Of a stretch of DNA of 64,000 nt, positions 20,750 to 32,931 are shown one piece after another. Each line of letters begins with the position of its first letter. Positions within the stretch are counted from its first letter, which is position 1. The translations under genes were made by a program, and so were the position numbers. Origin of the DNA: Candidatus Tyloplasma litorale. Lineage in GTDB: Bacteria > Bacillota_I > Bacilli_A > Mycoplasmatales > Hepatoplasmataceae. The stretch lies in assembly GCA_027943885.1 (NCBI GenBank), contig AP027078.1, positions 551,623 through 615,622 on the forward strand, read 5' to 3'. Under the pieces are notes generated by a model. It did no database searches. It was given only the letters and a program-made list of their open reading frames with translations, and was not told the origin of the DNA.

Positions 20750-21677
20750 TTGCTTTTATTCTTTCACTTATTTGATCATAAATTTTTTGATTTTTTTTGT
20801 TTTCCAATAAGAATGTTTTATTTATTTTTATTTGTTCTTCAAAATCTTGAATTGAAGAAATATTATATCTTAATAATAAATCAATATCTAATTGAGCTAA
20901 TTTTAAAATTCCTTCTTTTTCCAAATCTCTTTGTACTATTAAATTAATTTTTTCTTCTGGAATTGATATTTTTTCATTTCATCTAGCTCTATAAACTTCA
21001 TCTTTTTCACTAACTTCTTTACCAATTCACTCTTTTCAAAGTTTTTCATTAAAATCTCTATTATAAACTCATTTTTCGTTTTTAATTTTAACTCAATCAA
21101 TTTTACCTATGTGTGATATTTTTTTATTTGGATTTAGTTTTCTCATTATTTCAATATAAATTGCAAGTTGATATCAATAAACTAATTTATCAACAGATGA
21201 AGAAGTTTTTGTATCACCTATATAATAAGTATCAGTTTCTTTATGATATCAAATTTCATCTATTTCACCATAAATAATAGAATCAGGATGGCAAATCATT
21301 TGACTTCTACCAACCCAAATAAAACCTTGTTTTAAAAACATTTTTCCAACTGACATTTTAGTTTCAAGAAGAACTTCATTGCCAGAAATTATCCCTTTTA
21401 ATGCTTCCTCTTTATTTTTGTCTATCTTAGAACCATAATTATTTGCTTCATCAATAAGAATTTGATTTCAAGGTTCAATTTCAAAAGGTTCTCTAAAAGA
21501 AGATAAACCAGATCTAGAAATTATTTTTCCTTTTGGATCATATTGATTAAAACCTTTTTTTCTAAAAAATCTTATTTCTTTTTTTTGTCCAGGAGGAGTA
21601 AATTTCTTAAGTTCAACTTTACTTTCATCAAAAAATTTTAATTCTCTATTTCCAAATTCAAAATCTGCATATTTCAT
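20742..21677 (-). CDS. PD-(D/E)XK nuclease-superfamily protein
   Basis: 311 aa. The middle carries a RecB/Cas4-like nuclease core: 'MICHPDSIIYGEIDEIWYHK' (motif II Asp in GEIDEI), 'TDTYYIGDTKTSSSVDKLVY' (motif III D-x-K) and 'WYQLAIYIEIMRK' (the Q-x-x-x-Y motif IV). A histidine-containing or helical motif I is less clear. The N-terminus ('MKYADFEFGNRELKFFDESK') and the helical C-terminus have no recognised domain. It could process DNA ends or act in repair; no helicase partner is adjacent. TATAAT at 21687-21692 is 9 nt before the ATG without a Shine-Dalgarno. It is the first gene of a prmC-tsaC-glyA-upp run. Confidence 0.7.
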
Positions 21678-21713
21678 ATAATTAAAATTATACTTAATTA
21701 TTAATTTAAAAAT

Positions 21714-21741
21714 AAAAATTGTACTTAAAAGTACAATTTTT
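21714..21741 (-). terminator. Terminator of the prs / coiled-coil operon
   Basis: Arms AAAAATTGTAC/GTACAATTTTT around loop TTAAAA. On the minus strand it is followed by ATTTTTAAATT. It begins at the stop codon of the coiled-coil gene. Confidence 0.8.
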
Positions 21742-23032
21742 ACTTAACTGCTTCTAACAATTCTTTTTCTCTTTCAATAATTTGTTTAGCACTATCAATT
21801 TCTTTAAGAATTTCTTTCTCTGTGTCAGCAAAGATCTTTGTTAAATTGAATTCATCAGGTTTTCAATTTTTAATTTCTTTTTGTAAACCACTTCCAATTT
21901 GTTCATTACTTTTTTTAGCAAGTTCAATTAATTCATCTATTTTTGATAATTTTTTTTCTAATAACCTTTGGTGATTTACTTTAATTTCTGAAATGATTTT
22001 TAATTTTTCTTCATGTTGTTCTTTTATAAAATCTTTAAATTCAAAATCTCTTGTTGAAGCTCCTCTTTCAAGAATAATTCAATATGTTCTTTTAAAAATG
22101 TTTTTAATTAAATTTTCTATAATTCCAACATTTTTAGAAATTATTAATTTTTTTCTTTCTTTTTCTTCATCTATAATATTAGTTCTTTTTTCTTCAAGTT
22201 TTAATTTGCTTATTTCCTTAGCTAAATATTCTCTTTCTTCATAATCCAATTTATAATTTAAATTAGATAATTTATTTTGCAATCTTAATATTTCTTCACC
22301 TTTTGTTTTTACAAATGCATCATTTGCTATATGAGCAATTTCCACAGCAAGATCAGATTTATATCTTGCATCTCTAACTTTTACAATTAATAATTCCTTT
22401 TTAAATTCTAATGATTTAATTTTAGATTCTCATCTTTTAGAAATAAATAATTTCTTAGAAATTAATTTTTTTAGTTTATTGATTTTATTTTGAAGTTCTT
22501 TTTGAATTTTAGGTTTTTTTTCATTTCCTAATTTAATTGATAAAGAATCTTTCTTCTTTCTTAATTCTTCAAATTCTTGTGAATATTTATCAAGCTTTTC
22601 ATTAACCAAAGTGCTTTTTTGTTCAATTTTAATATATTGATCTTCTAATTTTCAAAATCTTTTTGTTAAATATCTTGCTCTATTTATTTTATTACCAGAA
22701 TTATTTGATATTTGAGAAATTAAATTATTATCCTTTTTCTCTAAAAGAATATTTCTTCTTTTTATTTTTTTTAATTCTTCTATTTTTAATTTCTTTTGCT
22801 TTGTTAAATTTGATAAATTCTTTTCATTTGGCTCATCAAAATTCTTTTGATCATTTATTTTGGAAGTAATTTTTTCAATATTTGATTCAATTGAAACTAT
22901 TTTTTCATTTAATTTTCCAATTTCACTTCTAATTTTACCCAAATTCAAAAATCATTTTCTTATTTTAGAATTTTCTTCAACAATTGCATTATCCTTAATA
23001 AAATTATTTAAATTTTCCTTATTATTTTCCAT
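21740..23032 (-). CDS. Coiled-coil protein of unknown function
   Basis: 430 aa, not recognised. It is almost entirely predicted helix, rich in Lys, Glu, Ile, Leu and Asn, with heptad-like runs such as 'KIVSIESNIEKITSKINDQK' and 'LQNKINKLKKLISKKLFISK'. No signal peptide, membrane helix or nucleotide-binding motif is visible. Several UGA codons are read as Trp. It follows prs by 13 nt and ends in a terminator, so it is co-transcribed with prs. Long coiled coils also occur in the degenerate ABC protein and in the PstB N-terminus, so a cytoskeletal or scaffold role is possible but unproven. Confidence 0.65.
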
Positions 23033-23045
23033 TAATTTTTTTCCT

Positions 23046-24056
23046 CTAAATATAAGTATTGTATTCTTTTACAAATCAATTAGTTATTGATTTATTATTA
23101 ATATGGTGTTTAATTGTTTCTGCAATTGCATTTGATAAATCAATATACTGAATAAAGTCATCTTTATCATGTGAAATGGAATTTGTTGTAATAATTTTTT
23201 TTATTCCACATTCTTTTAACTTATCTTTAGCTTTAACACCATCTTTATCAGATAAAACAGCATGAGAAATTGCAAGATATATGTCTTTAGCACCTTGTTC
23301 TTTTAAAATTTTAACAGCAGAAACAACAGTTCCACCTGTATCTACCATATCATCAAATATAACAATATTACGATTTTTTACATCACCAAGAACAAACATA
23401 GATTCAGATTCATTGTGATTTGTCCTTCTTTTATCAATAACTGATAAAGGTGAATTATCTAAAATTTTAGCTAATGATCTAGCTCTTGAAACTCCACCAT
23501 GATCAGGAGAAACAATTGTTAAATCCTTTAAATTTAATTTACTAATTTCTCTAGCGATTAACCCATATGCCTTTAAATTATCAAAAGGTATATCAAAAAA
23601 ACCTGCTATTTGTTCTGAATGAATATCAAAAGTAATGATTCGATTAGCTCCAGCTGTGGTTAATAAATTTGAAACTAATTTAGCAGATATAGCTTGTCTT
23701 CCTAAAACTTTTCTATCTTGTCTTGCATATCCAAAATAAGGAATTACAATATTAACTTCTTTCGCAGATGATCTTCTAACTGCATCAATAAATAATAATA
23801 ATTCCATTAAATTATCATTAGCTGGATAATGAGTGGATTGAATTAAGAAAACTGATTTATTTCTAACTGTTGAAGATAACTCAACAAATATCTCTCCATC
23901 AGCAAAACTCTTTTTTTTAGATTCCCCTAATTTAATTCCTGTTAATTCAGATATATTTTTAGCAATCTTTTTGGAAGTTGATAATCCAAAAATTATTGAA
24001 TTTCTTTTATTTTCATTTAGCATATTTTCTTTTTTTATTTTCTTAATTTTTAGCAT
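23046..24056 (-). CDS. prs: Ribose-phosphate pyrophosphokinase
   Basis: Makes PRPP from ribose-5-phosphate and ATP, feeding upp and other salvage enzymes. Motifs are 'SFADGEIFVELSSTVRNKSV', 'VIPYFGYARQDRKVLGRQAI' (flexible loop and ATP site), 'VSPDHGGVSRARSLA' and the PRPP-binding loop 'NIVIFDDMVDTGGTVVSAVK'. A UGA near the 3' end is read as Trp, extending the protein by about 12 residues to the TAG at 23046. The frame allows ATG 24056 (336 aa) or ATG 24023 (325 aa); family alignment favours 24023, but neither has a clear Shine-Dalgarno. TATACT lies 14 nt upstream of 24056. Confidence 0.95.
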
Positions 24057-24251
24057 TTTAAAATTGAAATAGTATAAAAATAGTATACATTTATATTATA
24101 AATGTTTTACAAAAAATAAAATTAAAATAATTAGAGAAATTAAGGAAAGAGATTCCTTTAAAATATTATGTTTTTTTTATGATAATATTAAATATATGAA
24201 ATTATTTTATGTATTTTTGAGAAAAAATATATATTCGATTATTACAATTTT

Positions 24252-24278
24252 AAAAGGTTGCTACTTTAGTGACCTTTT
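24252..24278 (+). promoter_or_regulatory. Terminator-like hairpin in the pyrG leader (candidate attenuator)
   Basis: Arms AAAAGGTTGCT/AGTGACCTTTT (11 bp with two G-U pairs) and loop ACTTT, followed by TT and AAATAG. It lies 23 nt before the pyrG ATG. Upstream, TTGAGA and TATTAC spaced 17 nt could be the promoter, so the hairpin would be at the very start of the transcript. Bacillus pyrG is known to be controlled by CTP-sensed attenuation through a leader terminator. The sequence here is not identical, so the mechanism is an inference. Confidence 0.5.
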
Positions 24279-24301
24279 TTAAATAGAAAAGAAAGAGAAA
24301 A

Positions 24302-25888
24302 ATGAAAAAAATTGCTTTTGTAACTGGAGGTGTTGTTTCTTCTTTAGGAAAAGGAATAATCGCTTCCTCATTAGGTAGATTATTAATAGATAACAATATA
24401 AATGTTGGTATGATGAAATGTGATCCATATTTAAATATCGATCCAGGAACTATGTCACCAATTGAACATGGGGAAGTTTTTGTGACAGTAGATGGTGGCG
24501 AAACTGATTTAGATATTGGACATTATGAAAGATTTTTAGGTAAAAATTTAACTAAAGAATCTTCCTTAACTTCAGGGAAAATATATCAAGAAGTTCTAGA
24601 TAAGGAACGTAGAGGAGAATATAATGGTAAAACAGTACAAATTGTTCCTCACATAACAAACCATATAAAAGAAAAAATTTATAAATTAGCAGAAAATTAT
24701 GATTTATTAATTGTTGAAGTTGGTGGATCAATTGGGGACATTGAATCCCTAGCATATATTGAAACAATTAGGCAAATTAAATATGAATTAAGTGATGATG
24801 CAATTGTTATCCATGCTGGTTTTGTTCCATTAATAAAAGTAAGTAATGAATTAAAAACAAAACCAATGCAAAGATCAGTTAATTTACTTAGATCATTAGG
24901 TGTTTCACCAGAAATATTAATTACAAGATCAGAAGTTGAATTATCTGAAAGAGAAGTTGAAAAAATAGGAATGTTTGCCACTGTTAAAAAAGAATATATT
25001 TTTCAATGTGTTGATGAAAAATCAATATATAAAATTCCAATTTCGCTAATGAAACAAAACTTCCCAAGAAAAATAGCAGCGTTACTAAATCTAAATATAT
25101 CTTCTAGAGATATAAAAGAAAAACATTATGAATTAATCAATTTTAATGAAAAATTAAATAATCTAGAAAGTGAAGTTAAAATAGCTATTGTTGGTAAATA
25201 TGTAAGTAATGCTGATTCATATATATCTATTGTGGAATCACTAAAACATGCAGGAATAAACAATAAAATTAAAATTAAATATGATTTAATAAATTCAAGA
25301 AATTATTTAGTTAATTCTTTAAAAAATTATGATGGTATTTTAGTTCCTGGAGGCTTTGGTAATGATGGAACAATTGGAAAAATGGAAGCGATTAAATTTG
25401 CTAGAGAAAATAATATTCCATTTTTGGGAATTTGCTTTGGGATGCAACTTGCTATATTAGAATTTGCAAAAAATGTTTGTAATTTAAATGTTGAGCATGG
25501 AGAATTACAAATAGATGCTGAATACAAAATCATTGATATAATGGAAGATATGAAAGATAAAATTATTGGTGGAACAATGAGATTAGGTAATTATCAATGT
25601 AGTATTAAAAATCATACTTTAGCTAGAGAAATTTATGGAAATAAATTAATAAATGAGAGACATAGACATAGATATGAATTTAATAATAAATTCACTAATG
25701 ATTTAAAAAAAGAGGGAATGATTATTTCTGGAATTCATCCTAAAACTAATTTAGCAGAAATTATTGAATTACCAAAAAATGATTTTTTTATTGGTGTTCA
25801 ATTTCACCCTGAACTTTCATCTAAATTAACAAAACCAAATAAATTAATAGAAGCATTTATAAAAGCTGCTTTAAAAAACAAAAAATAG
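24302..25888 (+). CDS. pyrG: CTP synthase
   Basis: 528 aa; converts UTP to CTP using glutamine. The N-terminal synthetase domain has 'FVTGGVVSSLGKGIIASSLG' (P-loop-like) and 'YLNIDPGTMSPIEHGEVFVT'. The C-terminal class I glutamine amidotransferase has the oxyanion strand 'GILVPGGFGNDG', the nucleophile elbow 'FLGICFGMQLAILEF' (Cys) and the catalytic His-Glu in 'GVQFHPELSSK'. It is a monocistronic plus-strand gene, divergent from prs, with a weak GAAAGAG site before the ATG. Confidence 0.97.
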   Translation: MKKIAFVTGGVVSSLGKGIIASSLGRLLIDNNINVGMMKCDPYLNIDPGTMSPIEHGEVFVTVDGGETDLDIGHYERFLGKNLTKESSLTSGKIYQEVLDKERRGEYNGKTVQIVPHITNHIKEKIYKLAENYDLLIVEVGGSIGDIESLAYIETIRQIKYELSDDAIVIHAGFVPLIKVSNELKTKPMQRSVNLLRSLGVSPEILITRSEVELSEREVEKIGMFATVKKEYIFQCVDEKSIYKIPISLMKQNFPRKIAALLNLNISSRDIKEKHYELINFNEKLNNLESEVKIAIVGKYVSNADSYISIVESLKHAGINNKIKIKYDLINSRNYLVNSLKNYDGILVPGGFGNDGTIGKMEAIKFARENNIPFLGICFGMQLAILEFAKNVCNLNVEHGELQIDAEYKIIDIMEDMKDKIIGGTMRLGNYQCSIKNHTLAREIYGNKLINERHRHRYEFNNKFTNDLKKEGMIISGIHPKTNLAEIIELPKNDFFIGVQFHPELSSKLTKPNKLIEAFIKAALKNKK

Positions 25889-25910
25889 GAGTTTATCCTA
25901 TTTTTTGTTT
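25876..25910. terminator. Convergent terminator between pyrG and rsmA
   Basis: 15-bp arms AAACAAAAAATAGGA/TCCTATTTTTTGTTT with loop GTTTA. The pyrG stop lies in the left arm and the rsmA stop in the right, so one hairpin probably ends both convergent transcripts. Confidence 0.8.
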
Positions 25911-26677
25911 ATATATTTAAAAATTTTAATAAATTCATTTATTTCAATTTCTTCTGATCTTATATTTAATTTTATTTTATTTTCCTCTAAATATTTTTTT
26001 ACCAATTCATATTTTTTAAAATTTGATTTTTTAAGAGAATTAAGCAATGTTTTTCTTTTCATTGAAAATGAACATTTAATAAAAAATAAATATTTTTCCA
26101 AATCAAAATCTATTTTTTTTCTTGAAAGAACAATAAATCCTGAATCAACTTTTGGTTGAGGTTTGAAACATCCTGCAGGAATATTTATTTTTTTCTCAAG
26201 ATTAAATAATGTTCCAATTGATACAGTTAGTCTTCCATAAGATTTAGAATTTGTTTTGGAAAATATTCTATCCACCAATTCTTTTTGTAGCATAACTGAC
26301 ATTGAATTAAATCTATCATCATATGCAACTTTAAACATTATTTTAGTTGAAATATAATAAGGTAAATTAGAGACAAATTGAATATTTTTATAATCAGATT
26401 TTATAATTTCATCTCAATCTAAATCTAATATATCTTTGTTAATTAATGTAAAATTTTTATTAGTTATTTTTTCATTTAAAATTTTTATCATATCAAAATC
26501 AATTTCAATAGCAATAACTTTTTTTGCTTTTTCAGATAATGGTTTTGTTAATGCTCCTGTTCCAGGACCAACTTCAATGATAATGGAATTTTGAATGTTA
26601 GGAATTGAATTTACAATTAAATTAATTTTATTTTGATCAATTAAAAAATTCTGTCCTAAATATTTTTTAGCTAACAT
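25898..26677 (-). CDS. rsmA: 16S rRNA dimethyladenosine transferase RsmA (KsgA)
   Basis: 259 aa enzyme that dimethylates two adjacent adenines near the 3' end of 16S rRNA. N-terminal 'KKYLGQNFLIDQNKI', SAM site 'IIEVGPGTGALTKPLSEKAK', catalytic 'QFVSNLPYYISTKIM' (NLPY) and the late 'PQPKVDSGFIVL'. It starts directly after the tatD stop (TAGATG). In most Firmicutes rnmV lies between these two genes; here it does not. Confidence 0.95.
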
Positions 26678-27457
26678 CTAATTTAAAATTCCTTTTTTGA
26701 TTCCATAAAATTCAATAGCAACTTTATTATTATTTAAATTCAACTCTTCATAAGTCATGTTTAAAAATTTGGAAGTAAATTTAATAACCTCTTTAACTCT
26801 TCAAGGATAATTGATTTGACCACGAAATGGAACTGGTGTTAATCAAGGACAATCTGTTTCAAACATAATTCTATCCAAAGGAATTTCTCTAATAGATGCT
26901 TTTTGAATTAATGCATTTTTAAAAGTAAAAATACCATTAAATGAAAAATAAAAATTTTTTGAAAGATTTAAAAATTTTTTTGTAATTTCTGGATCCCCTG
27001 ATCAAGAGTGAAATAAAAATTTATGATTAGGATAATTTTTAACTATTTCATAACAATCTTCTAAAGAATCCCTTGTATGAACTACAATTGGTAAATTATG
27101 TTTAATTGCTAAATTAATTTGATCTTTAAATGCCTTTTTTTGTTCTTCTTTATCATAATGTTCATAATGATAATCTAAACCTATTTCGCCAATTGCAATG
27201 ATATTTTTATTTATTAATTTTTCCAACTCTAAAATATAATTATTATTTCAACCTTTTGAATCACTAGGGTGAATTCCAATTGTAGGCAATATGTTTTTAT
27301 TATTTTTAAAAATATCAATAACTTCTTTTGAAGAAATCAAATCATAAGCAATATTTATTGCAATTAAATTTTCTTTATTAGTATTTTCAATAACTTCTTG
27401 TAAATTATCAGGATATGATTTTTTCAATATATGGGCATGTGTATCAATTGTTTTCAT
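26678..27457 (-). CDS. tatD: TatD-family deoxyribonuclease
   Basis: 259 aa metal-dependent hydrolase of the amidohydrolase fold, probably a 3'-5' DNA exonuclease. The metal ligands are visible: 'DTHAHILKK' (HxH) at the N-terminus, 'IAIGEIGLDYHYEH' (Glu), 'LPIVVHTRDSLEDC' (His), 'FLFHSWSGD' (His) and 'IMFETDCPWLTPVPFRG' (Asp). TATAAT at 27464-27469 lies exactly 6 nt before the ATG, predicting a leaderless mRNA. It forms a two-gene operon with rsmA. Confidence 0.92.
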
Positions 27458-27490
27458 AAGTAAATTATAGGTTATTAAAATAAAAATAAA

Positions 27491-27514
27491 AAACTTCTAA
27501 TTATTTAGAAGTTT
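27491..27514 (-). terminator. Terminator of the ychF/gltX-argS gene run
   Basis: Arms AAACTTCTAA/TTAGAAGTTT with loop TTAT. The minus-strand continuation is TTTATTTTTA. It starts at the argS stop codon. Confidence 0.8.
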
Positions 27515-29156
27515 ATATTTTATTTATTGGTTTTATTCCTAATAAATTAAATATTGTTTTAAATTGATTATTTAAAGCATAAATTAAATTTATTCTTTCT
27601 TTTGATAATTTTTTATCTGAAGAAATAATAGAATGTAAAGAATAATAAGAATTAAAAACTTGAGCTAATTCTCTAAAATAATTAATTAATAAAGAAGGTT
27701 CTCTTTCATTATTTATAGAAATAATGACATCTTCAAATTCAATCATTTTCTTTAATAATTCAATTTCTTTTTCTTCATTTCCTAATTTAGAAAATGAATT
27801 TAATAATTTTATTTCATCAACTTCATTTTTATATCTATTTAATAATTGATTAATTCTTGCATTAGAATATTGAATGTAGAAAAAAGGATTAGATAAATCT
27901 TTTTGATTAGCCATATCAACATCGATTTCCATTTCTTGTTCTTTAGCTTTTGAAATAAGAAAATATTTAAGTATGTCCTTATTCATTTTATTAAGAATAT
28001 CCTTAATTCTTAATGAAGTTCCAGCTCTTTTGGACATTTTAACAACTTCATTATTTTCAATAATTTGAACCATTGAAATATAATCAACTTGTAATTTTCC
28101 ACCCATACCTAAAGATTTTAATGAAGCTTGAATTCTTGGTTCATAACCATGATGATCTTTTCCTCAAAGATCAATCATTAAATCAAAGCCTCTATTATAT
28201 TTATTAACATGATTGGCTAAATCAGCAAACATATATGTGAAAGTACCATCGTTCTTAACTAAAACTCTATCTTTCACATCCCCAAACTGTTGAACTTTTA
28301 TTCAGGTAGCTCCATCCTTAAAATAAAGATTATCTTTGTCTTTTAAAATATCAAAAATTCTACTTGTTTCCTCTTCTAAAAGTTGACTTTCCGAAGTTCA
28401 TTTATCAAATTTAGGAAGATCTAAATTTAAAAGCATTTTTTTAATTGTACTTAAAAAATGTTCTCCAGATATTTTAGTTAACCCATTAATTTTTTCTTTT
28501 TCATTTTTTCCTTCTATAACAATTTTTTCAGCAATTAAAAATTTAGCAAAATCAGCTATTTCTGGACCATGATAACCTATATCTTCCTTTTTTAAATTAC
28601 TTTTTATATTCATAAATTTAGCATAGTAAAAATAAACAGATTCTGCCAAAACTTTCATTTGGTTTCCACCATCATTTATATAATATTCAGTAAAAACTTC
28701 ATGTCCAATATATTTCAATACATTAACAACAACTAAACCTACAATTGCATTTCTTGCATGACCAATGTGTAAATCACCAGTAGGATTAGCAGAAACATAT
28801 TCATAATTTATTTTTAATTTTTTTAAATGTGAAAATTCTGGTTTATATTTAGCATCTAAAAATTTCATTGAATTTTGAACAATGTAATTATTTGATAAAA
28901 ATAAATTAACAAAACCAGGTTCTGTCACAGTTACTTTCTTAAATTTTTTATTATTGTTTTTTAAAATAAATTTTCTTATTTCTTTAGCTATTTCTAAAGG
29001 TTTTTGTTGTAAAAATTTTGACAATTTAAAAGCAATATTAGTTGTATAATCACCAAATTGTGAATCTTTTGTTTTTAATATTTCGATTATTTTTTTATCT
29101 TCAAATTGAATTTCATTAAGATATTCAATAAATACTTTTGATAAAAGATTTTTCAT
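27513..29156 (-). CDS. argS: Arginyl-tRNA synthetase
   Basis: 547 aa class I synthetase that charges tRNA-Arg. It has an N-terminal Arg-S domain ('[20 protein letters not shown]'), the HIGH motif in '[18 protein letters not shown]' and the reduced KMSK-like '[18 protein letters not shown]'. The DALR anticodon-binding domain ends the protein, with '[20 protein letters not shown]' at its start. The ATG overlaps the stop of the HD-domain gene (TAATG). Confidence 0.96.
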
Positions 29157-30317
29157 TATATTATTTTAACTCCTAGTCTTTTTACTCTTCTTTTTTCATT
29201 AGGATTATCATTAATAACTGAAGAATATTTTGTAGCTTGAACAACTTGATTATCATTTGTTAATATTAGTGAGGGAAACTTATGATTCTTTTGATAATCA
29301 TTAAAATCTGTTGCAATATCAATAATTTCTCAAGTTTGTCCTTTTAAATCCTTGTCTTGTTTGCTTATGAAAGTTTTAACATTTTTTTCACCAAAAATAG
29401 TTTCTGGTTGAATTTGATTAATAAATTTATTAGCTATTTTTTTAATGATTTCATCTTCCTCTTCCATTGAATATCTAACAGCAGAATTAACAATAGAATC
29501 ATCCACATTAATAAATTCTTCAACAGTCATTTCTTTTTTATCTAAAATTTTATCAAGATATTTATATGTTGAAATAAGTTTATTTTGTGATTTTAAATAA
29601 GACATTCTATTAAATCAACCTTTATATAACATTTGATTTGCAACTGTTTTTGGATTTCAATAAACAGCTATGTTCATATGATATCTTCCTAAAAGTAGTG
29701 ATTCAATTACAGTTAATGCTTTTTCTTTAAAAACTAATTGATTTTGATGAATTCTTGCATTTTTTAATAATCATCTTCAATCTATTTGTCCATAAGCTGC
29801 ACCTGTAGAAGTAGAATCACGTAATAAATAATCTAATCTATCCATGTCAACTTCTGAAGAAATTAATTGGTTACATCATTGTAATGGATGTTCACCTTTT
29901 AATATTTGTACAACTTGTTCTCTTGCAGAGGGCTCTATTTCTTCAAAAGCTTTATAAACATCTGTTGAAGGATCTAAAATAATATCAATAGAATATTCTT
30001 CATGGTCCTTTGGTGATATTAGTTCAAAAAGATGGGAATAAGGACCATGTCCTAAGTCATGTAATAAACCGGCTGCCATAACAGCTCTATAAGTAGCCTT
30101 ATCTATATTTGGATTTAATTTTTCTAGCATTCTTCTAGTTAATTCATAAACACCCAATGAATGTTCAAATCTATAATGTTTAGCCATAGGATAAAGAAAA
30201 TGAACAATACCCAAATGATTTACCCTTGCTAGCCTTCTTAACTCTTTTGCTTCATAAAGTTTTAAAATCAATTCATCATTTATTGTTATTCCATTTAATA
30301 TAGAATCAGCAATATAT

Positions 30318-30328
<11 letters not shown>
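29156..30328 (-). CDS. HD-domain phosphohydrolase (dNTPase/YwfO-like)
   Basis: 390 aa. The HD superfamily metal site is clear: '[20 protein letters not shown]' (His), '[20 protein letters not shown]' (His-Asp and HGPxSHxxE) and a distal Asp in '[20 protein letters not shown]', the pattern of the SAMHD1/YwfO family of deoxynucleotide triphosphohydrolases. A helical C-terminal half follows. Substrate specificity cannot be read from sequence. ATG 30328 has GGAG 10 nt upstream inside the end of gltX, which it overlaps by 11 nt. A longer frame to 30370 has no site and is less likely. Confidence 0.82.
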
Positions 30329-31730
<1,402 letters not shown>

Positions 31731-31777
31731 TTTAACTCCATTTTATTATAGTTTATTTAATTATATAACTTTAAATT

Positions 31778-32875
31778 TTAAAGATTAAATCTAAAATGAC
31801 AAATATCGCCATCTTTTATTACATAATCTTTACCCTCTAATCGAATTAATCCTTTGTCTTTTAAAATATTTTCACTTTGATATTTTTTAATATCTTCAAA
31901 GGAGAATATCTCTGCTTTGATAAAACCCTTTTCAAAATCAGTATGAATAATACCTGCTGCTGCTGGAGCTTTTGTTCCATTTTTAAAAGGTCAAGCATGA
32001 ATTTCCTCTTTTCCAGCAGTAAAATAAGTTGAAAGATTTAAAACTTTAAATGCCTTTTTAGAAACGATATTAAGTCCTGATTCTTTTAAATTCAACTCTT
32101 CTAAAAAATCTTTTTGTTCTTCATTATCTAATTTCGATATTTCATATTCTATTTGAGCAGAAATAACAGAAAAGTCTTCATTTTTATTTTCAATATATTT
32201 TTTAAAAATCTTAAAGTTTTTATCTTTTTGATAATTAGAAACATTATTTTCAGATATATTAGCTAAATAAATTGTGGGTTTCATTGTTAAAAATTGAAAA
32301 TTCTTAATAATTTCTAACTCAGAAGTTGAATATTGAAATTCAATTAATTTTTTCTCTTCTTCTAATTGTTTTTTCAATTTTTTTATAAATAAAAATTCTT
32401 CTGTTTCCTTTCCTGTTGCTTTTATTCTTTTTTCATTTTTACCTAATCATTTATCAATTTGTTCAATATCTGAAAGAATTAATTCAATATTAATTGTTTC
32501 AATATCTCTTATTGGATCAACATTACCTTCAACATGAACAATTTCTTTATCTTCAAATAATCTCACAACATGAACGATAGCATCAACTTCTCGAATATTA
32601 CTTAAAAATTTATTACCTAAACCTTCACCTTTAGATGCACCTTTAACTAAACCAGCTATATCTACAAATTGAATTTGATTGTATATTTTCTTTTTAGATT
32701 GATAGATATTGGCTAAAAAATCTAATCTTTCATCAATTATTTCTACAATACCAACATTGGGTTCTATTGTAGCAAATGGATAATTAGCTGCTTCTATTTC
32801 TGAATTTGTTATTGCATTAAATAATGTTGATTTACCAACATTTGGTAAACCAACTATTCCTATTTTTATTGACAT
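31778..32875 (-). CDS. ychF: Ribosome-associated GTPase/ATPase YchF (OLA1 family)
   Basis: 365 aa Obg-like P-loop NTPase. G1 '[20 protein letters not shown]', the family hallmark '[18 protein letters not shown]', G3 '[20 protein letters not shown]' and the TGS domain at the C-terminus ending in '[16 protein letters not shown]'. A coiled-coil insert follows the G5 region. TAAAAT lies exactly 6 nt before the ATG and no Shine-Dalgarno is present, so the message may be leaderless. It is divergent from fpg. Confidence 0.94.
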
Positions 32876-32931
32876 AATTTAATTTTAACACTAAACTAAA
32901 TATATAATATTTATATTAAATAGGAGAGCAT

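Noticed and set aside
24552..25533. Minus-strand open frames inside pyrG, and similar plus-strand frames inside other genes
   Set aside because: They are antisense shadows of well-supported genes and show no family motifs or start sites.
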